A DNA stretch of 64,000 nucleotides from Ceriagrion tenellum (Eukaryota; Arthropoda; Insecta; Odonata; Coenagrionidae). Of this stretch, positions 21,838-33,279 are shown piece after piece (positions within the stretch are counted from its first letter, which is position 1; the number at the start of each line of letters is the position of its first letter). Both the position numbers and the translations under genes were made by a program. Under the pieces are notes generated by a model. That model made no database searches, had not been told where the DNA came from, and worked only from the letters and a program-made list of their open reading frames with translations. The DNA is taken from the NCBI GenBank assembly GCA_963169105.1, contig OY720640.1, positions 117,476,085 to 117,540,084 on the forward strand, in the 5' to 3' direction.

Positions 21838-22094
21838 ATATGAGGACCCCAGAAGTCAAGAGGTCTAAGTAACAAAACCATTGTTTAGAGAAAACTTAAG
21901 TCAAAGTTGAAAATGTTTGGTACAACCCACTAAGTAGCTAAGAGGCATTACCCTAGATAGCAGCACCTGTGAAGAAAATCACTTGGATCCCTTTACCACC
22001 TAAAAGATTAATATTTTCACATCCCATTCCTGTACCTAACTTATTTTTTTCAAAAATGTCACTTAGACCCCTTGACTTCTGGGGTCCACATATA
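21838..22094. repeat. MITE-like inverted repeat element
   Basis: 21838-21872 and 22059-22094 are near-perfect inverted repeats of about 35 bp (core GACCCCAGAAGTCAAG and its complement) enclosing about 190 bp without coding capacity. Size and structure fit a small non-autonomous DNA element or foldback. Confidence 0.55.
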
Positions 22095-22199
22095 ATATGG
22101 GAAGAAACAGGTAGAAGAATAGGAAGAAACAGAAGAAGCTGCATACCTACTGTGCGAAATATTCGACAGGTAGAAGAATAGGAAGAAAGAAGGAAGAAA

Positions 22200-22560
22200 C
22201 TCACATAGAATGCAAGGTTGCAGCAAGTTTGCTTGAATTTAGTGTATGGCTTGCCAACGTTGGCAATCTTAATGCAAACCTGCCGCAAACTTGCGGTTTC
22301 ATTCTTGTCACAAGGTGCGGCAAGGTCACGGCAGGTTTCATTCCTGTCATGACAAGGTGCTGCTACGTTACGGCAGGTTTCATTCTTGCTTGAAGCTTGC
22401 ACAGGACTTGCGTGCAACTTGCAGCAAGCTTGTGGTAGGTACAATAGTCGGATTGTAGCAAGCTTGCTGCAAGCTTACATTTTCCCAATGCAAACTTGCA
22501 GCAAGCTTGCTATCTTGCAATGACAAGCTTGCTGCAGGCCTGCCGCAAGGGGAACAGGAA
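22200..22560. repeat. palindrome-rich GCAAGCTTGC block
   Basis: Words built on GCAAGCTTGC, CTTGCAGCAAG and CGGCAGGTTTCATTC recur at irregular spacing on both strands, giving many overlapping short palindromes. Units with CGGCAGGTTTCATTC are spaced about 50 bp apart near 22330 and 22373. It ends about 40 bp before a Helitron-like terminal hairpin, so it may be the internal tandem region of a Helitron-type element. Confidence 0.6.
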
Positions 22561-22596
22561 GGGTTGCATGCTGGGAACAGGAAGAAGTTGCATGCT

Positions 22597-22624
22597 GTGC
22601 GAAATATTCGCACGGGTCAGCTCG
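22597..22624 (+). mobile_element. Helitron-like 3' terminus (degenerate)
   Basis: A 7-bp stem GTGCGAA/TTCGCAC with a 3-nt loop (22597-22613) is followed by GGGTCAGCTCG. Helitrons end with a short hairpin about 10 nt before CTRR, and here CTCG stands where CTAG would be expected. A partial second copy of the hairpin (TGTGCGAAATATTCGACAGG) lies near 22151. No Rep/helicase ORF is present, so any element would be non-autonomous. Confidence 0.45.
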
Positions 22625-22639
22625 TATATTGAATTATTA

Positions 22640-23310
22640 AAGGCGTATATATATAATTTAAGACGACTGAAATTCTTAGTAATTAAATAAAAATAACCAT
22701 CTAAGTCCTTAACTTGAATCATTTTTTTTCGTGCCGAAGTTTAAAACTCCTTCTCAACGGAAGGTGTGTTGTGATCCAGAAAAAATAACGGCGGTGGCAA
22801 TATGATTTATTTTCCAGAATAGCTGAGAAAACATATCAACTACACACTGTTAGTTCTTTGGCGAGATCTATCTGTTAGAAATACCTTTTTTGATCTAAGA
22901 TAATCGCTGTGGAAATAAATTTAACGATAAATTATTCATTTAATATTGAAGTTTTACTGAAAAGGCTCCATACGTATGTTGTCCTTGATAATATTTCATT
23001 TAAATGTGTCAAGATGGAGGTTGTAATCCATTTCTTTTAAATATTTTCATTGATACACCCCCTATTCTAATTATTCTTTGGAATAGATGGCATTTATTTG
23101 TAAGAGTAAAGCTAAGTGAGCATTTGAAATAGTCTCAGGGAAGATATGGTATTTTTGAGATTTTAGGAAATTAATGTTTGCGGCATGTTACTTGGCAACT
23201 TAAATATACATTTTTACGGATTTTGGACGAGACGAATCAGTAAATAATTACAATTGGCTGAGAATTTTAATACGTTCTGCCAAAACTTTTGTCTTCTTTA
23301 TATAGCATGT
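22640..23310. other. AT-rich spacer
   Basis: No gene, repeat or structured element recognised. Confidence 0.4.
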
Positions 23311-23315
23311 TATAA

Positions 23316-25010
23316 ATGAAAATATTTGCTCGAGCTTTAAGAAGTGATTCTCAATATCCACGGACTGAAGATAAGAAAACTCCGTCTTTCTCGAGTCTAT
23401 TGGAGACGTACCGTTCGAAAGAAATGTGTGGCGGAGATAAGATTACGCCGTCTTCGTGGGTATCTGGAGTGGATGAAGAGACGCTCTTTCATAACCTCCT
23501 CCTTATCTTTGCCTGTAGTCGTGTACTGTTACTCCATCCCTCATTCCCATGGAAATGTCGAGTCGATGATCGTATCTCCACGTAGGCACAGTCGTTAGTC
23601 GCTCACGAGATCTTCGGTTGGAATGAGTGTTGGAATGAGTTTGGAGGAATAAGGATTCCTCCAAACCGTTTAGTGGTGCGTATTTTATTTGTAGGAAATC
23701 TAGAGAAGTTGGTATTTGTTTAATATTACAACTGATAACATCTGCGATTTCTTTTTGTAATTTCAGAGTTTTTTTTGGCGTTTGTGCTTGCCAGTGGATA
23801 CATACCCATGATCAGCCATCTTTCTGTCGTCTCATGTAAGTACTTTTATGTGTTTATAAATTTTAACGCCCATCCTTCAAACTATACGCTAATTCGATTA
23901 ATATGCGCAGTACACTGCTTAACAGCACACTGCAAGCTTAATTATGGAGTTCGATTCGCAAGAGATATAGGAAAACCAATGAGATTGATTTTTCGGAACA
24001 AGAGTTTTCATTTTTCCGGAAAATTGTATGAAAAACAGTTAAAGCTTTGAGGTTATTGACAGCATATGCACTACCTGTGAGTTCAAATCCACGTTCTCCT
24101 TTTTTAAATACAACAACCAACTCTCATCTTATATGAAACTGGCGATTCCTCTGAAAACACGTGGCTGCCTGAATTCATTTTCCTTCAGCGAATGAAATAA
24201 GCAAAAGTCTTCAATTCTAGCAATCTTCTCAGTAATAAATTATTAAAGAAGTTTCATATATAGGATAGGGCAAAAGAATTATTCCAATGAAATGAACCAT
24301 TATCGTTCAGATTACTAAAAAGTCTTCATTTTTTGAACACGTGTGTTTTTCGCTGTGTTTCAGTTTAGATTCGGCAAAATTATTCAGTAAAATTAGTAGG
24401 CATATTTTTTTATTTTCGAGTGTCTTCTTCATTGTCAGAAATGTTTTCCATTTCCTCATGAACTATCACCTCAGATTGATTATTCTTACGCACTTATTAT
24501 AGTCCGTGGTAACATACGTGGCCAGCACAAGGGAGAGAATTCTATCGTTTCCATGGAATTATTCGTAAGAGATAAAACTTCGCCATCTCCACGTCATCTG
24601 ATGCCTCTGTACGGAGAACGAGACGTCTTATCACTACCCACTCCACTTTCCTTTCAGTTATCTACTGTTCACAGACCTCCACTCGCTCAATCGATGAACG
24701 ACATGGACTCGTATTCGCAGTGGCACTGCGCCATTTTGATTTTTGAGGTGACATTTTGATTTTACATTTTGTTACCTATTATCTCACAAATAAATTGAGT
24801 GCGTTCTCTGCATGATGTTAATCGAATATAAATATGTTTTAATGCTATGCGAATTGAATGATTCTGAAGTGCCAAATATAGTTTTAATGTCATCTCCATT
24901 TTCAAGTAATCCCTGGGATTTCACGGCATCGCCTGCCAGGAAGATTTTATCTCCCTCCTACGAGACATCAGTTTTATTCGGCTTGTGTAAGTACATTGTT
25001 TTTTTGATAT
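23316..25010. other. two related segments about 1.15 kb apart, possible old exons
   Basis: 23420-23850 and 24565-25000 align by eye at spaced anchors (GATAAGATTACGCCGTCTTC with GATAAAACTTCGCCATCTCC; CGATGAT/CGATGAA blocks), and each ends in the donor-like GTAAGTAC (23839 and 24987). The stretch 23767-23838 is also preceded by a TTTGTAATTTCAG acceptor-like sequence. Open frames are short and unrecognised, so a spliced gene cannot be claimed. An ancient tandem duplication is the simplest reading. Confidence 0.3.
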
Positions 25011-25059
25011 CGCGAATAACAGGTAACTTTATAAATTACGGTAACTATGGAAATTAAAT

Positions 25060-25980
25060 TATATGACATAATTTTAGGTATATAAAGTATCCGCATTATT
25101 TCGCATTTTTCTGGCTTAATTCTCCATATTAGAATATTAAGTACTTTTGAACGGTATCATTTTTAAGTTTTAATTACTATAAAGCTGAAGCTTAAATATT
25201 ATTTAAGCAGAAGTTTTTCTCAGTTGAATCGGACGTTTGAGACAATATAAAAAGCTAAAAGTTCGTTTATTTAAATGTGAAATCAAAACTTTGGTGCAAA
25301 ACAGAAATGCTACGATTAAAAGTTGAGGTTATATAATAGGGATACCTTCTTTTGGAATCGTTATATCAGATTGATATACCCTCCGCTATTTTAAAGTGTT
25401 TTTTTGACCTAGAATAACCTACATATGGTCCACCGATTTTACAGCTTGATGCATTGCTGGCATTCACCTTTTTTAAATTAAGACTTCATTGTACATATTT
25501 ACACTTGATAAATTACTATTTTATTGTGAAATGAATGTATAGTCACTATTGAAAATATTTATTAAGATCAAAGAACGCTGTGAAATAGATTTAGTCTAGT
25601 AAATGCTCTCCTCAATAGTACGGGAACAGTCATTACATTTTGTTTGATACGATGGACAACTTTCATGACAGTGGATCAATGATTAACAGCTTCCCATTTA
25701 CTATTCACATCTTGCATTTGAAAATGCCGTGCAGACTTGAGTCATTTTCAACTTCAATAAACCATAAAGATAACAATTCAAAAATGTTTGCTGAAATGTG
25801 GCTTATTTTTGACACTGAGAGTAAGAACATAATTGTAAATGACCAAATTTGTCATATTTTCACCAAAAAACCAAAGGTGAAGTTCATAAGAGTGACGCAG
25901 AAATTTAAAATAATCTGAACTTGAGCGGAGATATAGGTGTGTTAAAATACAGAATATAAACAGGTCGAATTCAATTAGAA
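25060..25980. other. AT-rich DNA without recognised features
   Basis: Only short random open frames. No structural signal seen. Confidence 0.4.
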
Positions 25981-27230
25981 TAATGGAAATCGTCCTTAAT
26001 CCTACGGAAGAACAATATTTACTGGCAAGATATGACCAAAATCATGTCGTCTTCCAGTCAGAATTTCAAGAATCTTACAAATTTGAAATTTATCTCTAAC
26101 CATCTTTCAGACGTAATACATGCATCTTCTTTAATTGGTCATATTTTTTTATAATCGCAGTGAAAACAAACACATCATTGCGAAGCAAAATGTCAATAAT
26201 GTGTCGCCTTCTGGTCAGTGTTTCACGATTCTGAAAAATTATTACTTAAGCTCTAAACTAATTACGCTAGGATTTTATGTTTTAGACTTACATTTCCGCA
26301 AAATTAATGAAACATAGCAGCATATTTTAATCGGTTAACGCAAGGTTTCAAGGGATATCTTTGTGCTATCTTTAATACTGAATAAGGAAATGTTTATTTG
26401 CAGGAAAAAACTGATTTCACATGGAAAACATTTTAAAATGCAAAAATCGGTCATTCAAATTTTCTCTCCAAGCACTTAAGCTCCATGTTTGATTCCAAAA
26501 ATGGAATGTAATTATTAATTTGTTTCCTGAATATCGGAAATGGCGTTTATAGATATTTTTTAACTATATAATAATAATAACTATTTGAATTGTCGTTTAC
26601 AATACTGAGAGATAGAATGCCAAATCAAAACTATAGTTATTTACATTTAAATATAGAATAAAATAAATTAATCGGATATCTATGTTATACCACTTAATTT
26701 TATTTCATAAAAAGTATACAAGTTCTAACTCTGATATGAGGTACTTTTCGTTAAATTGTCGCTCCTTTAATATGATAATGAGAGGCTTGTTTCGAACATT
26801 AAATGCCTTTAGATGTATATGCGTCACTGTTATATTTTACTGGAGCCTCCTTTATTGAGAATCGATGTCAAAATAGTAATTTCATTTAAAAATAATATTT
26901 GAATACGCTGGGCAAACTTTGACGGATTGATCGACCAATTGGCAATGTAAAAATGCAATGATGTTTGTTTTATGTAAGTCTCCCATACAGTGGTTTCCTG
27001 CATCGGTAAATCCGATTCTTCGGAACAATTTCATTTTTAAGTCCAAAGTAATTAAACCTGGAGGTGGCTTTGGTGATAGGTGGTGGCTTTGAGCGTTTAA
27101 GAAAGTAGAGGTTTGTTTGAAATTGGTACATTTTTATCTGAAACTCACATTTTGGAGCAACGTGGAAATGCAACAGTTTGAAGTTGAGTTTAAATAAGTG
27201 GGCAGTCTTTCTTCATCTAACAGTAATAAT
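25981..27230. repeat. degenerate repeat, related to 33280-34450
   Basis: Shares scattered anchors with the 33-34 kb block: TCTTCCAGTCAGAATTT (26050; 33757), ATAATCGCAGTGAAAAC (26152; 33300) and the CGCTGGGC.. / GTAGAGGTT pair (26907-27113; 33349 and 34200). Similarity is low and interrupted, suggesting an old family. Confidence 0.4.
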
Positions 27231-27399
27231 CGATCAGACTTTTTTGATGAACTTTCACCAAACCACAACATGTACTTTAAGTAGGCTCTAGTCTCTCGGT
27301 TGAAAGTCGAAATATAATATGGGGCATGTTTCTCACAAACTTTTGAAAAGAAAAATTTACTGTAAAGTTAATTACTTGTTGTGCAGTTCACTCGATTAA

Positions 27400-27520
27400 A
27401 AGTTTACTCGAATAAATGTTTTATGCCTGTTCTTTGTGACTGAGGAAGGGCTAACACCCGAAACGTTTCCAGTAAGACTTTATTTTTACTCTCGTCTTTT
27501 TACCCCCCTGTAAGTTTCCT
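27400..27520 (+). ncRNA. hammerhead-like motif, Penelope-type
   Basis: CTGAGGA (27440-27446), a short GGG/CCC stem around CTAACA, and GAAAC (27460-27464) follow one another in hammerhead order, then an A/T-rich stretch. Stem II is only three base pairs. No Penelope ORF is nearby. It resembles the LTR-like ends of such elements and is independent in sequence from the candidates at 18.5 and 20.4 kb. Confidence 0.5.
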
Positions 27521-27696
27521 CTATTATCTGGCAGTGTGTCGTATTCCAATCAGGATTACATTGTAAATACACAATTGTGAAATAAACTATTTTTATTGCT
27601 GACGTATCCAACTGACTGTGTAAAGCGCCTAACATTGCTTGAGTACTTCAAAGTAAAAATTTCGCTTATCAAAATTGATGTAAACAGCAGAAAATG

Positions 27697-28605
27697 TATA
27701 TCTACATACTACCCTGCTATCGCCGCATGGGCGTGTGATGTTAGGTCACCAACCGTGTAAAGATGTAAGGTTTGGGAGGTGAAATGGTGGCGTGTATCAT
27801 GTTTTTTTAGTAAGAGCTGGGTTTATTTTGTGGTCGCTTCTTCTGCGGGGAAACAACGAGTTTTATGTTCGGTAATGTATCTCTCTTATTTTATCGCTTC
27901 TGTCGCACCTATAGATGTAGTATGACGTCCTAATAATCCGTGTCGCACTGAAACACATCAGTTCTGAATTATATTTCAGCCACCTAAGCCTAGCGTGTAG
28001 CGTCCGACTCACTAGGGGCTCCCACCTTAATCCCTCTAAAATTTGTGAGACAGAATATGCGCCCTTGTATCAGTTTTTAACGAAGCGCGCTGCTTTCCTT
28101 AGTATTTTATTAATTATTTCGGTAAGTCTTAATGACCAAGGTCCCAAATGCTCGCGGCATATTCGAGGTGTGGCTAACCAGAGCGAAGTAGCATCTCTAT
28201 TTGACTTTTTCATCCGAGGACCTTCCTATTATACGCTTGACAAAACTTAGTTTCTCCAATGCTATACAGCATATGATTTGTAGGTGTTTTCTCCACGATA
28301 TATCAGAAATTAAGGTAATTCCTAGATATTTAACTGTATCTGAAGGTTTTATGTTTATTCCACCCACAGGATAGGTTTTTGTGATAACTTTCGCAGGGAG
28401 TGAACTGTGGTGCATTTTTTCATATTTATATCTAACCCCCACTCCTGGCACTACGAATAACAGTTGTTAAGGTTCGGTGACAGCACTTCAAAGAGCGCGT
28501 CTTCGATTATTTCACGGTAGATAACTCAATCGTCTGAAAATAAACTTAGTTTACTGCTAACTCGATAATTTAGGTCATTAATATAAATAATGAATAAAGG
28601 ATTAC
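27697..28605 (-). pseudogene. CR1-like LINE, copy B, 5'-truncated
   Basis: The plus-strand start TCTACATACTACCCTGC is the family 3' terminus also found at copy C (59517). Minus-strand coding then runs from about 28,600 back: INIKPSDTVKYLGITLISDI and KLSFVKRIIGRSSDEKVK (28340-28200), ORF2 C-terminus of the same family. Several stops and shifts. The 5' end is lost within the RT palm, giving a dead, 0.9-kb truncated copy of the kind LINEs usually leave. Confidence 0.8.
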
Positions 28606-28992
28606 GAAGATTAATGAAGGTATTCACGCAGTATTCTAGTGTTGTGTTTAATTTTGAGTATAAAATTATCAATGATTTCCATACTAGTTTATGAATGGCA
28701 AAGAATTGTAGAAGATAAAATGGAAACTAGCTGAAATGCTTTCGTTTGTATTTTTACTGCACTCTCTAAGCACTCTAATGAACTAGGATCGATTTCATGC
28801 AATGGATTTGCATAAAAATTTTCCAAATAAGTTACAGGAAGAGCGTTAATAGTTTTTTATTATTTTTTTCAGTGTTCACAAATAACACAAATGCAGAGTA
28901 TTTAACAAATCGACTGCTCGCGCTCTCATTGATAACGTGAGTGATCGCATGGGATACCATTGCATTCAACTACTTTTATTTCATTTAATTAG
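28606..28992. other. AT-rich spacer
   Basis: No recognisable feature. Confidence 0.4.
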
Positions 28993-29224
28993 TTTAACCT
29001 CCTCAGTCCCGAGACATATCCAGCATTATTTTTGGAAAATTCTTCATACTTACATTTTGCGATGTAAGCCATGTTTGCAGATTTAATATCTCTGCCACGC
29101 GACAGGCGATTTCTGTGAATCAAGCCTCTTAATGATGCTGCCACTTATCAGCAAGTGGCGTTGCCAATATTTCGCGTTGCAGTCTGTGTATTGTATACAA
29201 TACGCCAGGACCGAGGAGGCTAAA
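28993..29224. mobile_element. 232-bp MITE with TTAA-like ends
   Basis: The ends TTTAACCTCCTCAGTCC (28993) and GGACCGAGGAGGCTAAA (to 29224) are inverted repeats matching at about 16 of 19 positions. They start within TTAA on the left and CTAA on the right, the target preference of piggyBac-type elements. No ORF inside. A similar end, TTAACCCTCCTGTCGTGAG, occurs at 57296 without a partner. Probably a non-autonomous piggyBac relative; the piggyBac pseudogene at 55935-56635 shows that the superfamily is present. Confidence 0.6.
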
Positions 29225-30394
29225 GTTTAAAAACTCTTATCTCAAGGTATATTTTGTTATTTAAAATACAAGTCTTTAAATAAATTCAGAAAAAACTCCA
29301 TTTTGACGCTTATAGAAGTTCACAATCACATCTTGAAGAGTCGCTATTCGTCACTTCCTCTTTCACTGTCATCGGTTGACCATATTAAATGAAATAAAAA
29401 ATAATAAGTTTAATATAAAATCCATCTAAAATATACACTAACCTGGCACTAACGAATATTAAATCTTGCTTGTGTAAGAGATCAGTGAAAAAAATATCGC
29501 GTAAGGTCACTCTGGTGCTCGTATGCGTTTGCAACGAGATAACTGTTAGATCAAAATGAATACAATTGGATAAATATTGAAAAGGTATCAATAATTGATG
29601 TCCTATAAGATAGACAAAAGTAATCAACACGAAAAATCCACAATTCACAGAAAACTTGCCTAATACCGACGAATAGAAAAGCTTCATGTGGTCTGTACAA
29701 AGTTGTTACGTAAGAGATCGCGTGGAATACTCAGGTGCCCCAAACGACTTCACTACGAGACACTGACGGTATTTAAAAATTCATAGGGTTGAAACAACAG
29801 CGAGAGGATAAGAAATCTTTCATATGGAAGGTAAAGAAATGGTGAGCAGAAATTCTAAAATGTATGACCTAGGGATACCGAGGTATCCAAAGCGAGCACT
29901 GGAGTGTAAAGTTGACATATAAAATACAGAGATATACGATGAAATACAAATATAGTTTGATTCCAGTTCAATACTGAATGTAATAGATAAATCAAATAGT
30001 AATAATCAACCTCCTAATTTGATTACGAAATGAGTTACAAAAATGTTCAATTTTCAACTCCTTGGAGTCATTGAAAAACGAAGTTTTATTTCTAAGCTCA
30101 CCGTATTTGAACGTTAATTTTCCTTTTGCCATCCTCATGTAATTAGAATGCTATGTTTTTTCACTGAATAAAAGCAAATTTAGCGGTCAAGATGTAAAAA
30201 TTACGCCTTTTTCAAAACTTCACTAGAGCGATAGATGAACACAAAATTCAATATTCAATTCATGAAGTAAAGTATTGCTCATCAATTCATATATTTTATA
30301 CAAAATTAAAAAGAAAAAATGTATTTTTGGCAGTTATCAGTCACTAATTTATAAAGAGACAAAAACGTTAAATATGGGGCATTTCACTTATTAC
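29225..30394. other. AT-rich DNA without recognised features
   Basis: The short minus-strand open frame 29385-29687 has hydrophobic composition but no family motif and no supporting context. Confidence 0.4.
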
Positions 30395-32365
30395 CTTGCT
30401 AAGTATTCATCTTCTTCTTCTAAGTGGAATCTGTCTTCTGACAGGTTTCAACTGGATGCCCTCCATTGCAGTCGGTCCTGACCATCTTCTTTCATTTGCC
30501 TGTAACTTCGGCCATTTTTTACGTCATCGAGCAGTCCCATTCTTCTTCTTCCCCTTCCTCGCTTTCCTTCTATTTTTCCTTCAATCATTCTTCTAAAAAA
30601 GACAATTTTGGCGTAATATATGTCTCATCCAAGCTGTCTTCCTCTTTTTAATTTCCCTCAGCAGTTTTCTTTCCTCTCGTATTGTCATTAGTACTTCCTC
30701 ATTTCTCTTTCTATCCGTCCACTTCACCTTAAGCATTTTTCTCCACTACCACATTGCGAAACTTTACTTACATAAGTATGAGTACTTTTCATCTTTCTTT
30801 TTGACTGTCCATGTTTCGCTGCCGTAAATCACCACACTCCATTCTCATTTAACCAAAACATTTAGCAAATCTCTTTCTCATTTCTATTGGAATGCCAAAT
30901 GCCGTCAGAAATTCTTTCACCTTCTCAAACGCTTTTTTACCCATAGCTATCCTCTGTCTTACTTCCTGGGAACAGCTCCCATTATCAGTCACAAAACTTC
31001 CCAAGTATTGAAATTATTTCACTTGCTCAACAATTTTTCCTTCTACGGATACATTAATGATTGCTTCATTCTTACTTACTCTCAACACTTTTGTCTTTCC
31101 AACATTTATTTTCATTCCGTATTCTTTCCCCACTCTTGCAATACTCTCCATCATATACTGAAGCTCCTCTTCTGATTCTGCCAGTACTGCTTGATCATCT
31201 GCATACTTCACTGTATTCATTTTTTCTCCTCCTACCACTACACCTCTTGCTTTTTCTAATGCTTTATTGGTTAGCACTTCAGCATAAATATTGAAGAGAG
31301 ATGGTGACATGCAACATCCTTGTCTGACTCCTTTTCCAATATCCATATCATCTGTCTCTTTATTTCCTACTCTAATCACAACTTTCTGTTTTGTATACAG
31401 CTCTTTCATTAATCTTCTATCCTTCCAGTCTATGCAAATATTTTTGAGAATCTTCAGTAGCAAAACCCAGTTGACTATGTCGAATGCCTTCTCCCAGACA
31501 AAAAAACATATACACAAGTCCCGATTCACCTCTAACATTTTTTCGCCAATCATCCTTAGGCATCCTATTGCATCTCGTGTTCCTTTACCTTTTCTGAATC
31601 CGAACTGGTTTTCTCCCATACTTTCATCAATTTTCCTGTCTATTCTTCGTAATAAGTCTTGTTATAGCTTTGGTAAAATGACAAATAAAACTAATTGTCC
31701 TGTAATATTTACATTCTTTAGCATTGCCCTTCTTTGGTAATGAAACTAACACTGACTTTAGTAAATTTTCAGGCCAAATTCCCGAATCATATACCCTACT
31801 GACTAGACTGGTCAATCATATTGTAGTATTCCCTAATTCTTTCAAAGACTCAGATGGTACTCTATCGCAGCCCAGTGCTTTCTTCTCCCTGAGATCATAA
31901 ATGAATCTCCCTCCATTTAAAATCTTAGTATCTTTGGTCCTTAATCATCTTCGTCCCCTTCACTTTCATCTTCCAGCACCAGTCTTGAATGATCAGCCCG
32001 TGAATCATATAGTTCCTCTACATATTTCATCCATAGTCTCTTATTTTCTTCCATGCTTGATGCAATTTTTCCATCGTCATTTAAAATTCCCTGTTTGCTT
32101 ATTTTTCTTGGTTCTCTTTTTGTTACAGTCTTAACCGTTCTGTACACTTCTTCTAATTTCCCTTGTTTTTCCCGTTCTCCTATCTCTTCACACTGTTTTC
32201 GAATACAGATTTCTCTAGCCTGATCAGTCAGTCTCCGTAATTCACAATTAAGTTTTCTGTATTGCCTTCAGCCATCTTCTGATGAGTCATTTTTCCATTT
32301 TCTGCATTCGTCCATTTTGTTTAACATACAAATCTCTGTAATCCACTCTTTTTTATTCCACCTCT
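30395..32365 (-). pseudogene. RTE-type LINE, 5'-truncated ORF2
   Basis: Minus-strand order from about 32,365: linker region (IASSMEENKRLWMKYVEELY), decayed RT entry 31815-31627 (SVLVSLPKKGNAKECKYYRT), then the 201-codon frame 31619-31014 with QFGFRKGKGTRDAIGCLRM, KAFDIVNW, GVRQGCCMSPSLF and the catalytic YADDQAVLAES near residue 140. The C-terminal part, with YLGSFVTDNGSCSQEVRQRI-like sequence, runs to about 30,400 in broken frames and ends in a GAA/GAT-rich tail. The first catalytic FDxxxAFD is altered to FFVWEKAFD. Same broad family as 1-1168. It lacks the endonuclease through 5' truncation. Confidence 0.85.
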
Positions 32366-32787
32366 GTTATACCTCTCTGGAAGTACTGGAGATTCTAGGA
32401 AACGCCGTTTTGGTCCTAGAATTAATGAAGGGAAAATCCTGACGTTCACCTCCCCGTGGTAGAGAGGGGGCAACGTTTGTAAACAAACGGCCGACGACGC
32501 AGGGACCGAGTTTCTCCTGGGATAAGGAGAACCCTTCCATCAAGTGCCAACAGCCTCCTTGGAGGGTGAATGAGCAGATGGAAGTTAGGGCACCCTTTTG
32601 CCCTTGGAGTGGGAAACCACTCCTAAAGGCGGATGAGCCTAGCAAGGCCAACGGCGTCGGATGTGGAAGGCAAGGGGAATCCACCGCATTCAAGACCCTC
32701 GTGGTAACCCTAGTCCTACTGAACTGCGCAAAGTATAATGCCCTTCATTTTACACCAGGGTTGAAATTCGTCATGAAAAAAATCATC
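32366..32787. other. GC-rich unclassified repeat-like block
   Basis: Sharply more GC-rich than its surroundings, with internal words such as CCCTTGGAGTGGGAAACCAC. It lies between the truncated LINE and the SINE and may be the 5' region of another LINE, but I found no coding support for that. Confidence 0.35.
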
Positions 32788-32866
32788 TGACTTGACCGGG
32801 ATTCGAACCCGTATCTCCCAATTGCCGGTCAGGTGTGTTAGTCAGGCACACTCTGAAAACCTCCAA
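32788..32866 (-). repeat. tRNA-derived SINE head, different family
   Basis: Minus-strand B box GGGTTCGAATCCCG (32812-32799) and an A-box-like GTGCCTGACTAACACACCTG give the polymerase III promoter layout of a tRNA-related retroposon. It differs from the three SINE copies at 481, 53508 and 63375. Acceptor-stem pairing is absent, so it is not called as a tRNA gene. Confidence 0.55.
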
Positions 32867-33279
32867 CCTTACAGGAAAAACATAGTACTCATGATTTGAC
32901 ACATGGTAATGCATTATTGGATATGAAACCAAAACCCTATAATCGTAAAATTTCATTTTTAAAATATTGGTTATCTTAATCACACGTATATAGAAGTACA
33001 CATGAATTAGATGTGCAATATTTTTATTTGGTCATGTAAGATTCTGAGTTAGAAAGGAATATAAAAACTACATTTCTTCTCTTACCTCACTGAATAAAAT
33101 AAATCAATCAAATTTATTTCATAATTTGATTGCATAACAAAGTACAAAGATATATCACCATTGAGATACCAATATTATGGAGGTCATTTCTGTAAAATTA
33201 TCGTCTCTTTGACATCTTATTTAGAGTATCTTTGTAAATTAAATGGCTGTACATCTACATGTGTCGCGTTTACTTATTT

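Noticed and set aside
22200..22560. CRISPR-like array
   Set aside because: Repeats are irregular, palindromic and overlapping, without fixed-length spacers, and the DNA is eukaryotic.
29385..29687. Small hydrophobic minus-strand frame
   Set aside because: No start context, homology or neighbours; AT-rich DNA yields such frames by chance.
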